Source: Lomentospora prolificans (taxonomy: Eukaryota; Ascomycota; Sordariomycetes; Microascales; Microascaceae). Taken from it: a DNA stretch of 64,000 nucleotides. The position numbers were made by a program, and so were the translations under genes. This document shows, in pieces, positions 11,507 to 22,453 of the stretch. The stretch spans positions 3,609,501 through 3,673,500 of the forward strand of contig JARFXM010000011.1 of assembly GCA_029532625.1 (NCBI GenBank). Reading direction: 5' to 3'. Each line of letters starts with the position of its first letter. Within the stretch, counting starts at the first letter, position 1. A model generated the notes under the pieces. It was not told where the DNA came from. It did not search any database and was given only the letters and a program-made list of their open reading frames with translations.

Positions 11507-14324
11507 TCAGAGCCCACCGGACTGACCGAAATTGGTCCGCCGGCCCGGGCCTTCACACCTGGCAGCGCAGCGACATGTAAAAGGGGCTAAGCAAATAGCA
11601 TAATAAACAAAATTGTTAGACTTCAAATCGTAGTCCTCCTCTCGCAAGAGTATCCTAAATCAAGTGGCGGAGGTTGTTCGGTCACATATTATCAGTCCAC
11701 GATGTTTCAACCTTGTGGGGTGTCGATCATCAAGCGGCTCTTGAGAACGGCACGAGGAGGTTTGTCAGAAAGTGTAAGTTCCGAAGCAGAGAGTAACTCC
11801 TGAAAGTAGCTGCGCCAGTATCGCTTAGAGCACGGGAAGGCGTAGTATCTGTCCGCCAGGCATGGATATAACGCAGCTCTGTGTAGAATCGGGTGCCGAT
11901 CAGTGCGGAGAGAAATCTGCGAAGATAGCCTTCATGTTTGGGGACCTGACGTCCCAGCCGGATTCCTTGAGTAGGAGCATCCGTGTTGATAGATAAACCT
12001 GACTTTACAAGCCCTATATTACTTCACGTCTCCCATCCTACACCTTCTTATTCTGTTTCTCGCCATAAGCATTCACCTGGCCCCGTGGTGGTGCATCAAT
12101 AATGTGACCCGTCACGGCGACGACGCTGTGGACGCTTGAAATCTCCGAGCCCATGGACATCACGACGGAAAGACCCAACATCTTGATCCGGATGCTTACA
12201 CCTCATATAACTTGGTGTGTCCTCTCTCCTTTAAAGTTAGGATCAATCCCAGGAGTGAGGTTTCACGCTGAAATTGCCAACGGAGATTTCCGTCTTGATA
12301 GAAGCTTGTGTCTTACTAGGATTAGAGAGAATAGGGGATGGAAGGGTGGGGGGGTGAGGGAGATGGATTAAACAGTCAATTCCAGTAGTGGTGGTGTTGT
12401 CTCTGACTTGTCAGTTCATTGAAGTGGCCAGCTACCATTCAGCAATTGAACTATGCAGGTCGCCAGGCTGGCTGGCTGTATTCCACTTGGGCAGGTTGTT
12501 TTAGAACCCCTTTAGCATGGCCAGCCCGGTGTATTTGATCCATTTGATGCCTGGCCACGCCAGGCCAGGCTATATGGAAAAATTGACATTTTGTCTCACT
12601 GTGATGGGCATGTCTAGGTATCGAAAAATGGGGGCAGCTTGGATGGTAAAACAATTTGATGTCATGCTCTCTCCTTTCCCACCTCCCCCTCTCTCTTTTT
12701 ATTGAGCTAGAATGCCCGGCATTGCCTAGCCAGGGCTTGAATTAGATTTAGGGCCAGCTAGCTAGATCCTCCTAAACATATAGGTGATATTTCTATATCC
12801 CGGCCTGAAGGGCTCGAAACCTAACATGGCGAAATAAGAAACCGAGACTGATGTGTCGCACGTCAGACGCCGCCAGCATTTCGCTCTTGATACAGCTTTC
12901 AAAGAAAGTCAAAGTCGCACGCGACTAGTTTCCGGATTAATGGGCAAACGCCGAGTATAATCTACGGAGACTCGTGTTATGCGCCGAGGGGAGACACACA
13001 TGGGTTCGAAGTGTACCTAGACACACACGCCCTCTCAAGCTAGACACAAGTGATTCGGCCACCCATGTTAGTTTAAAAGGACTCTGGGACTAATAAAAAC
13101 TCTCTGAATATGAAGAGATGTGTGCCGACTAGTGGCCTCCTGAACCCCGTGGGGCCGCGAGCCGGGACGTTTCGGCTTGCTCCACTATTTTCGGCGTCTA
13201 TGACGATCGGAGCAATGAGCCTCGCCAACCCAAGGTCCGAGCCCAGGAGTCGCCGAGGCGCGGTTAATGTACTTGCGAAACCGCGGACCCTAACACGGCC
13301 GTCACGTACCTGAAGCCGGAGGTACGAGGTACTACACAATAATACATCGGTCGCCCATCATGGAAATGCCCACACATGAGAACCTCGAGGCGTTCGCAAT
13401 GCAGTGCCGAACGTCCCTTTCGCCGTCCTGGTTGAGGGAAATCCCAAACTACTCGAGAGGCACTACTCCCGCTTCGCATCGTTCGTGGTTAGCAGAAAGA
13501 TTCTGACTATAACTACGGTTGTGGAATCAGGGATGATTCCCGATGCGAATAAGACATTCGATGACGCTGCATCGCACCATTGTCATCTCAACATGGCCAG
13601 ATCAGTAGGCGGCGATGGCATCGACACACTCGGCGTGTAATGTCCTACACTCAGTTATAGGTCCAAAAATGTGCTGGTATGCTTTCGTCAGTCTAGCTTT
13701 AGACTTATCAAAAACATCTGATTCTCACGATCGGGCTGGGGGGCTCGTGTGGTCCCTTTCTGAGCGAGCGTTTGTGCAGGTGAGGGTGGAATTTGGCTAG
13801 GTTAGGAAGACAGCCAGGGAGGTAGACTCTTCTCTTTAGATGTTAGAGCACTGAAATCGCAACGATTCATATCATTTGAAAGAGTGGGATGGATATAAGT
13901 GCCCAAAACCAGCCTTCACGTCTTATTTACGAGAGGCGACCTTGGTGTAGACTTATAAAAAGATAGTCGGGGACAGCTCCACTCTATACGCAAACTCAGC
14001 CTTTTATTGACAGACGAGCCAAAAAGGTTAACATACAAACATCCTAGAAATGAGGTAGAGAAGGTTTCTCGGATCCTCGACAGCACACTTGGATAACGAT
14101 ACGTTGATCCATGCATGCTTTAGCAGGCGGGATTCATGAAACCATCAGTCTCCGCCGCTCATGCAGCTGGCTGTCCGATGCGGCGCAGGATCGACGCATT
14201 CCAGGTACATGGTAGCGGCATCTCATAGTCCAAGATCCAGAGCCTGCCTTCCAGCCCCATATCGCGATCGCGGGCCAGGTTGTCGGATATGCATATACGC
14301 AGATTAGGGTAGCCGCTACTTTTC

Positions 14325-14348
14325 TTTTTATTTTTATTTTTATTTTTA
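14325..14348. repeat. TTTTTA microsatellite
   Basis: About four copies of a T5A unit in tandem in non-coding DNA. Confidence 0.8.
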
Positions 14349-14702
14349 CCTCACTGCGCCAAGAAGCGCTGGCTGAGTCCTCACGAGTACACATTCCTCC
14401 GCGTAAATCACAAAGCTGACTGGAAGTGCAAAAAGGTCACATCAATTGATGTTCCGGAAGGCAGGGATACGCGAAATATGCAGACGGAGAAGAGAAATTA
14501 TTCATTAGAAGCTAAGAATGCAAATATTTGTCAAACCGCCGGATCGTTTCCATTTGTCAAACGAGCGGGTGGTTCTGAATCCGCATAAAGTCATCTATCT
14601 TAAATGGGAGCCTCCTCGCTCTCCTCGCCGCGCAAGTTTCCCCACACAGTAGCCACTTTCCGCCTATTGGGTATCACAAAAGTAACACTCTGATTGCTCT
14701 CT

Positions 14703-16296
14703 TTAAGGAAGCTCACGCAACTCGCCATCTGGCCTCGCCGTGGGCAGCTCAGCCGGCGCAGCCTCGCCTGGTTTGGGGCCGTATCCGCCTTGAGCGTACC
14801 CGAGTTGGACCGGAGGCGGTGTGTACGCTTGCCCAACGGGCGGTGTCTGATGCTGGGGCAAGGGCGGAGAGGGCTCCTGCTGGTAGGGCGCATTATTGGC
14901 CGCGAAGGCTTGTTCGGGGGTGCCGAATTCGCGGGTTGCGGGTATGGGGCTCTGTCCGTGATGGCCCGCGTGTCCGGCGGCATAGCCGGCTCCGAGACCA
15001 GCGCCGGCTCCAGAAATAGTAGCGCCTGCAACAGAAGGACTGTACGAGGTTGGCGAGATGGGGTTGGTCGAGGCCATACTCATTCGATTATCGTGAGGCG
15101 GCTGATTGTAGTAGAAACCACCGGGGTTCTGCCCATCGTGGCCCATAGGAGTCATGTGGCCAGGAGGGGGCCCATACATTGAAGGCACCTGGGAGGGGGC
15201 GCCGCCGTACATCTGGGGTTGCATGTTCGGATCAGGCGAGTAAGGGTACTGCGGCGGTCCTTGGGGTCCAGGAGGAGCAGCAGCCATCTGCTGGGGCACT
15301 GCTGGCGGAGGGTTGTTGTTTTGCTTGAGTCTTCGAAGAATAAAGAAAATGCCAACGCCGAACAAAACCAAGACAGCTGAAACGCGTAGGTTAGAATACC
15401 GGGGTCCTTACACAATAAGGAGAGCGGCCCGTAGCATCCACTTACCAACACCCCCGATAACACCACCAACAATCGCGCCAACAGGCGCACCGCCGCCATC
15501 AGATTTAGCGGTGGTCGAAGTTGGACCTGGCCCGGTAGTGGTCGAAGACGAAGTGGTCGTTGTGCTGCTACTGCTGCTTCGCCCTCGAGAAGTCGTCGTC
15601 GTGTCGTCGTCTACTACGGCTTGGGGAGAAGGGAAGAAAGAGTACGTTGTCGACACCGAGTCGCAAATAGCCATCGTGTAACCAGTCCAGACGGGATCCT
15701 TCCACAGATAGACAGCGCAGTGCGGCGATGCGGCATTCGAACTAAGCGCCAAGTGATATTAGTACTACATATGTGCGCTGATTTTGCTAGCCAAGATTCG
15801 AGCCTCTACTCACCAGTATCGCGTCCTGTCCATGTCGGCAGTCGAGGTCTCGTCGGAGGCGGTCAGTGGAAGGCAGGCCGTCCAGATGTCGCAGCTTGTC
15901 GTCGCGCAACATCCAATCGCGGACGCCCGAGAATCGTACAGACACTCGGCGCCGAGATCAGCTCGACAAGTCACAGCTTGCGCTGTTTCAAGTGTTAGAC
16001 TCCGATATTATGATGCTAGTAATTCTGGAACCGAAACGAGACTACACTCGAAGGGATTTGGCACGCAAAGGGTAACACTAACCTGCCTCTCCGTTGACAT
16101 ATCCGCAAGTATTGGTTCCTCGCTTGAAGAGGTGTTTTGGGTCGGGAGCAGCGGTCGCGAGAGGCGCGATTCCGCCAATCTTGGCCAAATTACCATCTGT
16201 CTGTTGGGGTTGGTGCCAGCCAAGGCCGTCGTCAAAGGCCTTGGCTCCGCCCAAAGTGAGGGCGAGGGGGATAGCTACAGTCCTCAATCCGACCAT
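14703..16296 (-). CDS. Single-pass plasma-membrane protein, sensor-like
   Basis: Predicted exons 16296-16083, 15982-15814, 15741-15446, 15376-14703; 450 aa. Order: signal peptide (MVGLRTVAIPLALTLGGAKA), a Cys-rich ectodomain (about ten Cys, including CGYVNGEAG, IGCCATTSCDIWTACL, CDSVSTTYSF), a Ser/Thr-rich stalk (TTTTSRGRSSSSSTTTT) likely to be O-mannosylated, a Gly-rich run into one transmembrane helix (AIVGGVIGGVAVLVLFGVGI) with a basic stop-transfer RRLKQ, then a long Pro/Gln/Gly-rich cytoplasmic tail. This is the common architecture of fungal cell-surface proteins resembling wall-stress sensors (Wsc/Mid2 type), but I do not see a canonical WSC domain. The Cys pattern matches a widespread Pezizomycotina family without assigned function. 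Signalling role is inference from architecture. Confidence 0.82.
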
Positions 16297-18414
16297 CTTG
16301 ACGAAGCTAGGTGAGAAGTCCGAAAATCAATCAATCCGATGTTTTCGCACACCTTGGAGCTTCCCGGCGATTCCAATGAGCGGCCCGGAGAGGAAGGAAA
16401 GGGGAGAAAGGAGGAAAACCACGAAGGCCGCCCGAAGGCCGGATTGCAGGGCTTGGCTCGCCATTTGTAGCTCAGAACACAAAAAGTCGTGCCAGGCATC
16501 CGAAAACTGCGCGACTGGGTTGTAGCGTGCGTTGAGCCAGCCAGGCGTTGGTCCATCCAACAGCACGACCCTTGCCCTGATCCATGTATTGTCAGCTCGG
16601 GGAGAATATTGCCCTCGCGCTGCTCCCCCCAAAAAGGCAATGCACATTGACTCGGTAAGGAGCCTATCTGGCCCAGAACCGTACCCACCATAACCGAACT
16701 AAAAGGAGTCAAGCTTGCAGGGTCCATCAACCATCCTGCATCAGCTGGCTGGGCAAGTCTCGCCAGCCAGGCTATGAGTGCATCGTTCCATAGTCACAAC
16801 CGAACTCAGCTCTGGGCAAGTGCGGCCTGGGCTCCCTCTGTTTTTGCCTTGAGGTCCTTGGAAATGTCGAGCTAGCTAGTTGTAATCTTTGCGCAAGGAG
16901 ATCAATGTAATTGTGGAAATAGCGCCTGAGCTCCCTCTCTGACTTCCCATGGCCGGGCTATGGTGAGTCGCCAGAGAGAGGAACCTCACCTCCATGGATT
17001 GAGGATCGAAAATAGCTGCCCCTTTTGATCACCTTGTTGAAATGGTCCGCTCATCTTCTAGCCAGGCCGTGCCACAATGCCAAGAAGAGCATGGTTCTAG
17101 TGGTGCAGGGAAGTGACATCGCGGGCCAGCCCCCAACCCCTACGATCGCCAAAAGCAAGCTAGCATGGAAGCCATGATTGGTAGCTAGGCCCGAAAGGAC
17201 CCAACACGAGGGCCAGCAGCTACTGCTGAGCCAGCGGTGTGTTCAGTCGAACGGCTGCGCTGCACACCACACAGCCACTGCCACACGACCCCTACCGGAG
17301 ATCATATAATACTCTGTATTATGTGGAGGGGAACAAAGGGTATCCGTCACCTGTTCTGTTCCTCCCATCCGAAGCCAAGCCCGAGATCGTGGATGTTTGT
17401 TTTCTCGCGACTCGGCCGAGAGAGAAGGGCAACTTGATGAGCTCGTCGGCCAACGCTCCAAAGAGATGGCGCTGTCTGCTTCCCATGTTCATGTTGGTCC
17501 AGCCAGGAACGGGACTTGACTGTCGAAACAATGAGGATGGACCTGGCGTTCCTTCGCTTCGAAAGGAGCTAACCAAAATACTATTACGAAGGTACTGCCC
17601 ACTTTAATGTCAAGGTTACGTATCGGTACTCAGAAATCCCACTCGATCCTATAAAAAGAACCTTGGCCAAAACCTTCTTCCAAGTCTTAATACCGAGTAC
17701 TAGTGGAGATTTACTAATAGTACAGACAGCCAGGCTGGCAAGCCACCCTAATAATGCATAAGGCTCCACCTCCATTAGTACCTCAGGGGGGGGAAATAGG
17801 GTGCAGGGTATAGGGTATTATAGGGTATATTGCCAGCAAGGGGGGGAAGAGTGAAAACGGAACAAGCAGCATATATTATTTCTCAGCTTCTGTCTATTCG
17901 TAGGCTTTCCAATTCCGACGCTCGCTTTGGTGCGGAATGGAGGAGTGGATCTGTTAACACACACTCTGTCTGGTGGGTCCCAAACTCGGCTCCCCAGACT
18001 CGATTCCTTCGACAATCATATCGCACCGCACCTCGCTTCAATGAAGAGGGCTGTCCAACCCCCACCACTGTTTAATAGCTTCCCACGTGGTTCTGTGCAT
18101 CCCCATGCATTGATGTAAAGTGGAGAGCTGGCGAGTGTTGGAATTTGTTGTTGATCGTCCTCTGGCGCTGCGCGCTCGTCGGGCTCCAACTTTCAACGCC
18201 ACATCACAAGTGATGATTGAAAATGATGCACTGAGTCGATGTTGAAATTAGATGTCATTATATGTCAGCGATTCAAATTTCCGTGTTCCCACTAGGATGA
18301 CACGCATCAAGTATGGACCTTCGACTGTGTCTATCCAACCCGTTTACTTTTAAAGCTCAGTGCCTCCTTGAAAATAATCCTGACCCGCTTATCCGCGTAA
18401 GAAATCTCGATCCT
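16297..18414. other. Intergenic, no supported gene
   Basis: Upstream region of the membrane protein and downstream flank of the P450. Overlapping short frames on both strands at 16284-16730 and 17237-17607 have no recognisable motif. CCAGCC/GGCTGG words recur at 16536-16545, 16744-16773 and 17727-17742. Confidence 0.5.
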
Positions 18415-20368
18415 TCACTTAGCGGCGGACTTTGAAAGCCTCAGGAGTTTGCGTCGTCGAATTCTGAACGGAAAATTGCCGTTGGGTGGCAGAGTCCCGA
18501 GGGGAAACCTCGCCATGTTCTCTTGGACCTGCGTCGCCGCAACCGGATCGACAAGCTCAATGTCATAAGACCTCAGCAGCACAGCAACCGTCGCCATGAT
18601 CTCCTGCTTCGCCAGGTGTCTCCCCGGGCAGATCTTGAGCCCGCCTCCGAAAGGGAAAAAATGACTTTGAATACCACTTGTTACGAGTTTTGCCTTCTTA
18701 TCATCCTCTGCACCGCGTCTCCTGCTTTCCTTCTTCGGTTCGCGGTACTGGTATATGTCGGGTTGTTGATGCTTCCGGACTGGTCCGCTGGTCGGGTCAT
18801 CCGCATATTCAAGAAATCTCTCGGCCCAAAACTCGGAGACGGGATGCGGCTCATCGTCCGTGCCTGTATTCCAAAAATCTTGATCTCTTCCACCGAACCA
18901 TGGTAAGGCTACGATGTTTGAGCCCTTTTGGAACTTCCATCGCCCTAGGCGGAAGTCATCTGTAACTACTTGGCGTGTTACTGTTGCCGCCGCGCGTAGG
19001 CGTAGCCCCTCCATGTAGATGGAGTTGAGCAGTGGCTGGGAGCTGAGCCGCGAGATGTCCAAGTCCAGGCCATTCGCCTCGAAGCAGGAATCTATCTCCA
19101 CCATGACGCGCTCTCTGAGCCCTGCCGTCCTGAGGATGTCGAGGACCGCCCAGATCGCGGCTGGGATCGAGTTGGCATTCGCTCTTTGACAGCATGTTAG
19201 CCGCCTGGCTTTGGCGTGGTGAAGGGAATGTTCGACTCACGTCCAGATAAATCCATAATCCAGAGCTGCCCACCCATCCGGACTCATTCCCGACTTCTTC
19301 AACATGGCAGCTCGGGATCGCATGACACGTGAGCCATACACCGGTTCCCAGTCCGCGTCAATTTCCTCCGCGGTTTCCCATTCAAACTTGCTGGCTGTCC
19401 ACGCATGCCAACGCTTTATGTTCTCGTGCATCCTCTCACGCGCTGCGTACGCCCCTGGTGCAAAAAGTCTCGGTATTCTTCGAAATATGGTAGCGAAGGA
19501 ATCATCATAAGCCCAAAAGTCTTGAACAAATGTAGGACAAACTTCAAGCAGCCCAGTGCCACACAGCGCCTGGACGGCAGCGTTGAAGACCTCACCGCGT
19601 AGAAACCTATACAAGTCGGGCATCGTTGACCACTCGTAACGCCTAATGCCCGGGACCAGAGCCAGGCTAACACCGAGGATCTCCGCATACTTTGAAGCCA
19701 TTACAATTACGGCCTGGCCCGAAAGATGGGTTTGAAGGTCTCTGTGAATAATGTACCAGAGACGCTTCTCTGGAGCGATAGTCTCATAGCCCGGTGTCGG
19801 TCGTGCGGATATACCAGATTTGTCGGCAGCCCAGAGGGCGACATCGTCCTCTTTCATGCCGAATTGGCGCTTCAGCAGAATTCCGACAGAGTACTTTGAC
19901 AAGATCCGAGAATTCTTGAACATATCTCCTAAGGTGTCCCCATGCGGAATGAAATACATGGGCATTCCGCCTACACGGAGTAGAACTGGGATGTTTCCAA
20001 AAGTGGCCCTAGAAGTCTGTTAGATTCGTTATTAGGGACTTAGGAGAAGCTTGCACGCGTTAAGACTAGAGGCAACGCAAAATAGACTAGACCCAGGGGC
20101 ATCAAAGCACATACAGGAGTTTCTCAACATAGGAAGCTGTCCGGAAGGCAAAGGGTATTGTGTGGGCAAGCCCCGGTATCAAGAACGGCGCCATTGGAGG
20201 CTCGATGATAGAATCTTCGGCTGATGACCTTACCCTCGCGAGGGCATTCCGGGCCTTGGCGGAGGTGATAGCCCATGTCAAGCATGGGATTGCACACAGG
20301 ACAAGAAGAAGGAAGTGGGCATCCCAAACAGCCCAGCCGTGAACTCCAATGTCCGCCGGGAAATTCAT
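18415..20368 (-). CDS. Cytochrome P450, CYP7/CYP8-like I-helix
   Basis: Predicted exons 20368-20115, 20008-19241, 19183-18415; 596 aa, somewhat long for a P450. The start at 20368 (MNFPADIG) gives a short lumenal segment before the hydrophobic anchor (AHFLLLVLCAIPCLTWAI); an in-frame ATG at 20464 would add 32 residues. Diagnostic motifs: ExxR as EGLRLRAAATV, the PERF-like block FWAERFLEY, and the heme loop FPFGGGLKICPGRHLAKQE with the Cys thiolate. The I-helix reads TANANSIPAAIWAV, lacking the usual acid-Thr pair and resembling the NxxP type of CYP7/CYP8 (sterol 7-alpha hydroxylase, prostacyclin synthase). It is expected in the ER membrane with an NADPH-P450 reductase. No terpene synthase, PKS or NRPS neighbour is visible, so the substrate is unknown. 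Confidence 0.92.
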
Positions 20369-22228
20369 GGCCGCTCGCTGTGGATTTACGTCTTTGGAAA
20401 CCGGGAGGTCCTTGGGTATGCTGATGAAATAGCCAAGTGGACATGGCCAAATATATGTAGGCACCGGGGGTCGTTTCTGTGAAATCAGTGTTCGTCGAAG
20501 CTAATCAGGACTTCAGATTCAAGGGCGTGCTGGAGTATCCCCTTAGGTCAAATGATCTGGATGAAAATCCACGCGAGTAATACCGATTTCAGGGGAGGAG
20601 AGGTGTCCCAAGAACGCTGGAATGAGCTCTTGGCCAAGCCAGTTGACGCAGAATTCTGGCTGTAAGAGTGAGGCAGCACCGGATACTACCATGCCCATGC
20701 AGATCCGCTGGGAGGTGGTTATTTTAGGTGGTGTAAGGATGAAATGCCGCGTTGGAGAGCGGAAAGAGTCCGATGGTGATTGGGGGACGGCCTCCTTGAA
20801 AGCATTCGGAGATACGAACCGGGTAGGTGAAGGTTAACAGCGCGGATCGAGCTGCATATCTCGAGGCCTGGAACCCCTGCTTGACTCGCATCATGATCGC
20901 TCCTGCAACAAGTATCTGCGTGCGCCACCTGGTGTTAGGAACGTTGGCCGGGTTTGATGCACCATGTCCCACCAATATGGTTTGACTTGTATCCATGGGG
21001 AGGACTCGGGCCGACCTCGCCAACTTTGGACGCAGCATGCGGACGGGTTGGCCGTCCTTGATCAAAACTACTCATCGATTCCAAGCCGCCTCTCTCCTTT
21101 TTATCCAGACTATCAGAAATATTGGGAATATTGACTAGGGCTTCAAGTCAGCTAACATTAAGGCAGATTCAACACGAGAATGGCGGAAGAAAAAGACAAT
21201 TTCAATATGTTGGCTTGCATGCTTCACAAAATGGTCATCCGGGTCGTATGTTGCACAGCACAATGCACCTAACCAGGATCGACCCTGCTGCAATTCAATA
21301 TTTCCAGCTCCAACCAGCCCATGCTTGACGAAACTCTCCGTCCACGCACTCCGTCCACGCACTCCGGCCGATGCCGAATGGAAACGGGCGAGCTGCGTGG
21401 CCTTCTCTGAGACACGCATCCAAACACCCCTAACGACACGTTATTCGGCAGTGACGTTTTAATTCGTTTTCAGAATCTAGAAGGCGAAGGCTTTGAAACT
21501 GCAGCAATCATTAATAACAGATATTACCGAGTTCGTTACCTGACATGGCTGGCTCTGCGCCGAGTGTTCTGATGTCGGTGAGGCGGCGTCCTCTCTCCCT
21601 TGCGGAGTAGCCAGCTCACCGGGATTCCTCAACCAATGGATTACATCGCCTCACATCGATCCGGTTTCCTTCACGCCATCGAGGTGCTGCGAGTGGACTT
21701 GGTCCTTTCCCCCTTGCCAGCTATAGCGAGCACTCCTACCTAACAGGTCCTTTAGCTCCAACAACGTCAAATCCACCAGTGTAAAAGCAGGAGACTGCCA
21801 CGGAAAAGTCGTCGTGCAACTGACCACGGGAATCTCAGCCTCCTCGAGGCCACTTGTTTGGCTCATGTGGCCATTATAATGGCAGAATCCTCGGAGCTTG
21901 TCCGTGCATGTAAGCAAGGGAGACGATATTATCGAGTCGAGGGTCCACCCACCCATGAATGCTTTGTCGCGCAATCCAGAACCAAGGGTTGAATCGAGCA
22001 CCAGAAAGGATATGGAAAATAGTTATAGCTCGTGGCTGTTATTCAAGCACCTGGCCATTATCCGTTCGTTGTCGAATTAGCAGCTCTCAAATGGTACCTT
22101 CAACTGCCACATACAATGCAAGGGAAGCACAGAGAGATGGTGTCGCTGCCAACCAAAACAAGCAATTTCGGTTGACTAAGTCACAAAGGCAAGTTACGAG
22201 ACGCTTTCGTCAACAAGAAACACAACCT
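20369..22228. other. Intergenic, no supported gene
   Basis: Upstream of the P450. Minus-strand frames at 20724-21065 and 21651-22001 (113 and 116 codons) begin with ATG but match nothing I know and have no convincing splice partners. A 13-bp tandem duplication lies at 21336-21361. Confidence 0.45.
21336..21366. repeat. 13-bp tandem duplication
   Basis: CTCCGTCCACGCA occurs twice in direct succession (21336-21348, 21349-21361), followed by a partial third copy (CTCCG). Confidence 0.85.
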
Positions 22229-22301
22229 GCCCGGTTAGCTCAATCGGTAGAGCGTGAGACTCTTAATCTCAAGGCTGCGGGTTCGACCCCCGCATTGGGC
22301 T
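22229..22301 (+). tRNA. tRNA-Lys (anticodon CTT)
   Basis: A complete 73-nt cloverleaf: acceptor GCCCGGT pairs with ATTGGGC; the D-arm is TAGCTCAATCGGTAGAGC; the anticodon stem TGAGA/TCTCA encloses loop CTCTTAA with CTT at 22262-22264; the T-arm is GCGGGTTCGACCCCCGC. There is no intron. The internal A and B boxes are intact, and a T-run starting about 40 nt downstream can serve as the Pol III terminator. It matches the conserved fungal tRNA-Lys(CTT) closely. Confidence 0.97.
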
Positions 22302-22339
22302 CAAATCCCAATGCGCCTTCTAAGAAGGCACATCCAAGT

Positions 22340-22453
22340 TCTTTTTTTTCTTGTTCTTCTTTTTTTTTTCCCTTCTTCACTTGCAATCACTCCTTCTCGA
22401 GTCCATTTTCCATTTTCTTTTTTTTTTTTTCTTTTCTTTTTTTTTTTTTTTTT
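22340..22453. repeat. Polypyrimidine (T/C) tract after tRNA
   Basis: A 114-nt strand-asymmetric tract almost wholly T and C, including T-runs of 13 (22418-22430) and 17 (22437-22453). The first T-run probably terminates the tRNA-Lys transcript; the length of the rest is not explained by this. Confidence 0.85.

Larger units (their letters stand above)
8501..14702. other. 6.2 kb gene-free stretch
   Basis: No gene can be supported here. The many open frames of 60-100 codons occur on both strands, change frame, and lack family motifs. Visible structure: a GC-rich hairpin at 11474-11506, scattered CCAGCC/GGCTGG words (for example 12463-12477 and 12551-12570), and a T5A pentanucleotide-like repeat at 14325-14348. 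The frames at 10368-10610 and 10654-10956 are the best candidates for a decayed gene, but I recognise nothing in them. Confidence 0.5.

Noticed and set aside
11708..12005. About 100 codons open on the minus strand (no ATG), with another open frame overlapping it
   Set aside because: Two overlapping frames are both open, so neither is specifically coding; no motif, and open runs of this length are common in this DNA.
14703..20368. Secondary-metabolite cluster around the P450
   Set aside because: No core synthase, transporter or pathway regulator is present nearby; only the P450 and a surface protein.
20724..21065. 113-codon ATG frame upstream of the P450, possibly a small cluster gene
   Set aside because: No domain, no signal peptide, no splice continuation; non-coding composition.
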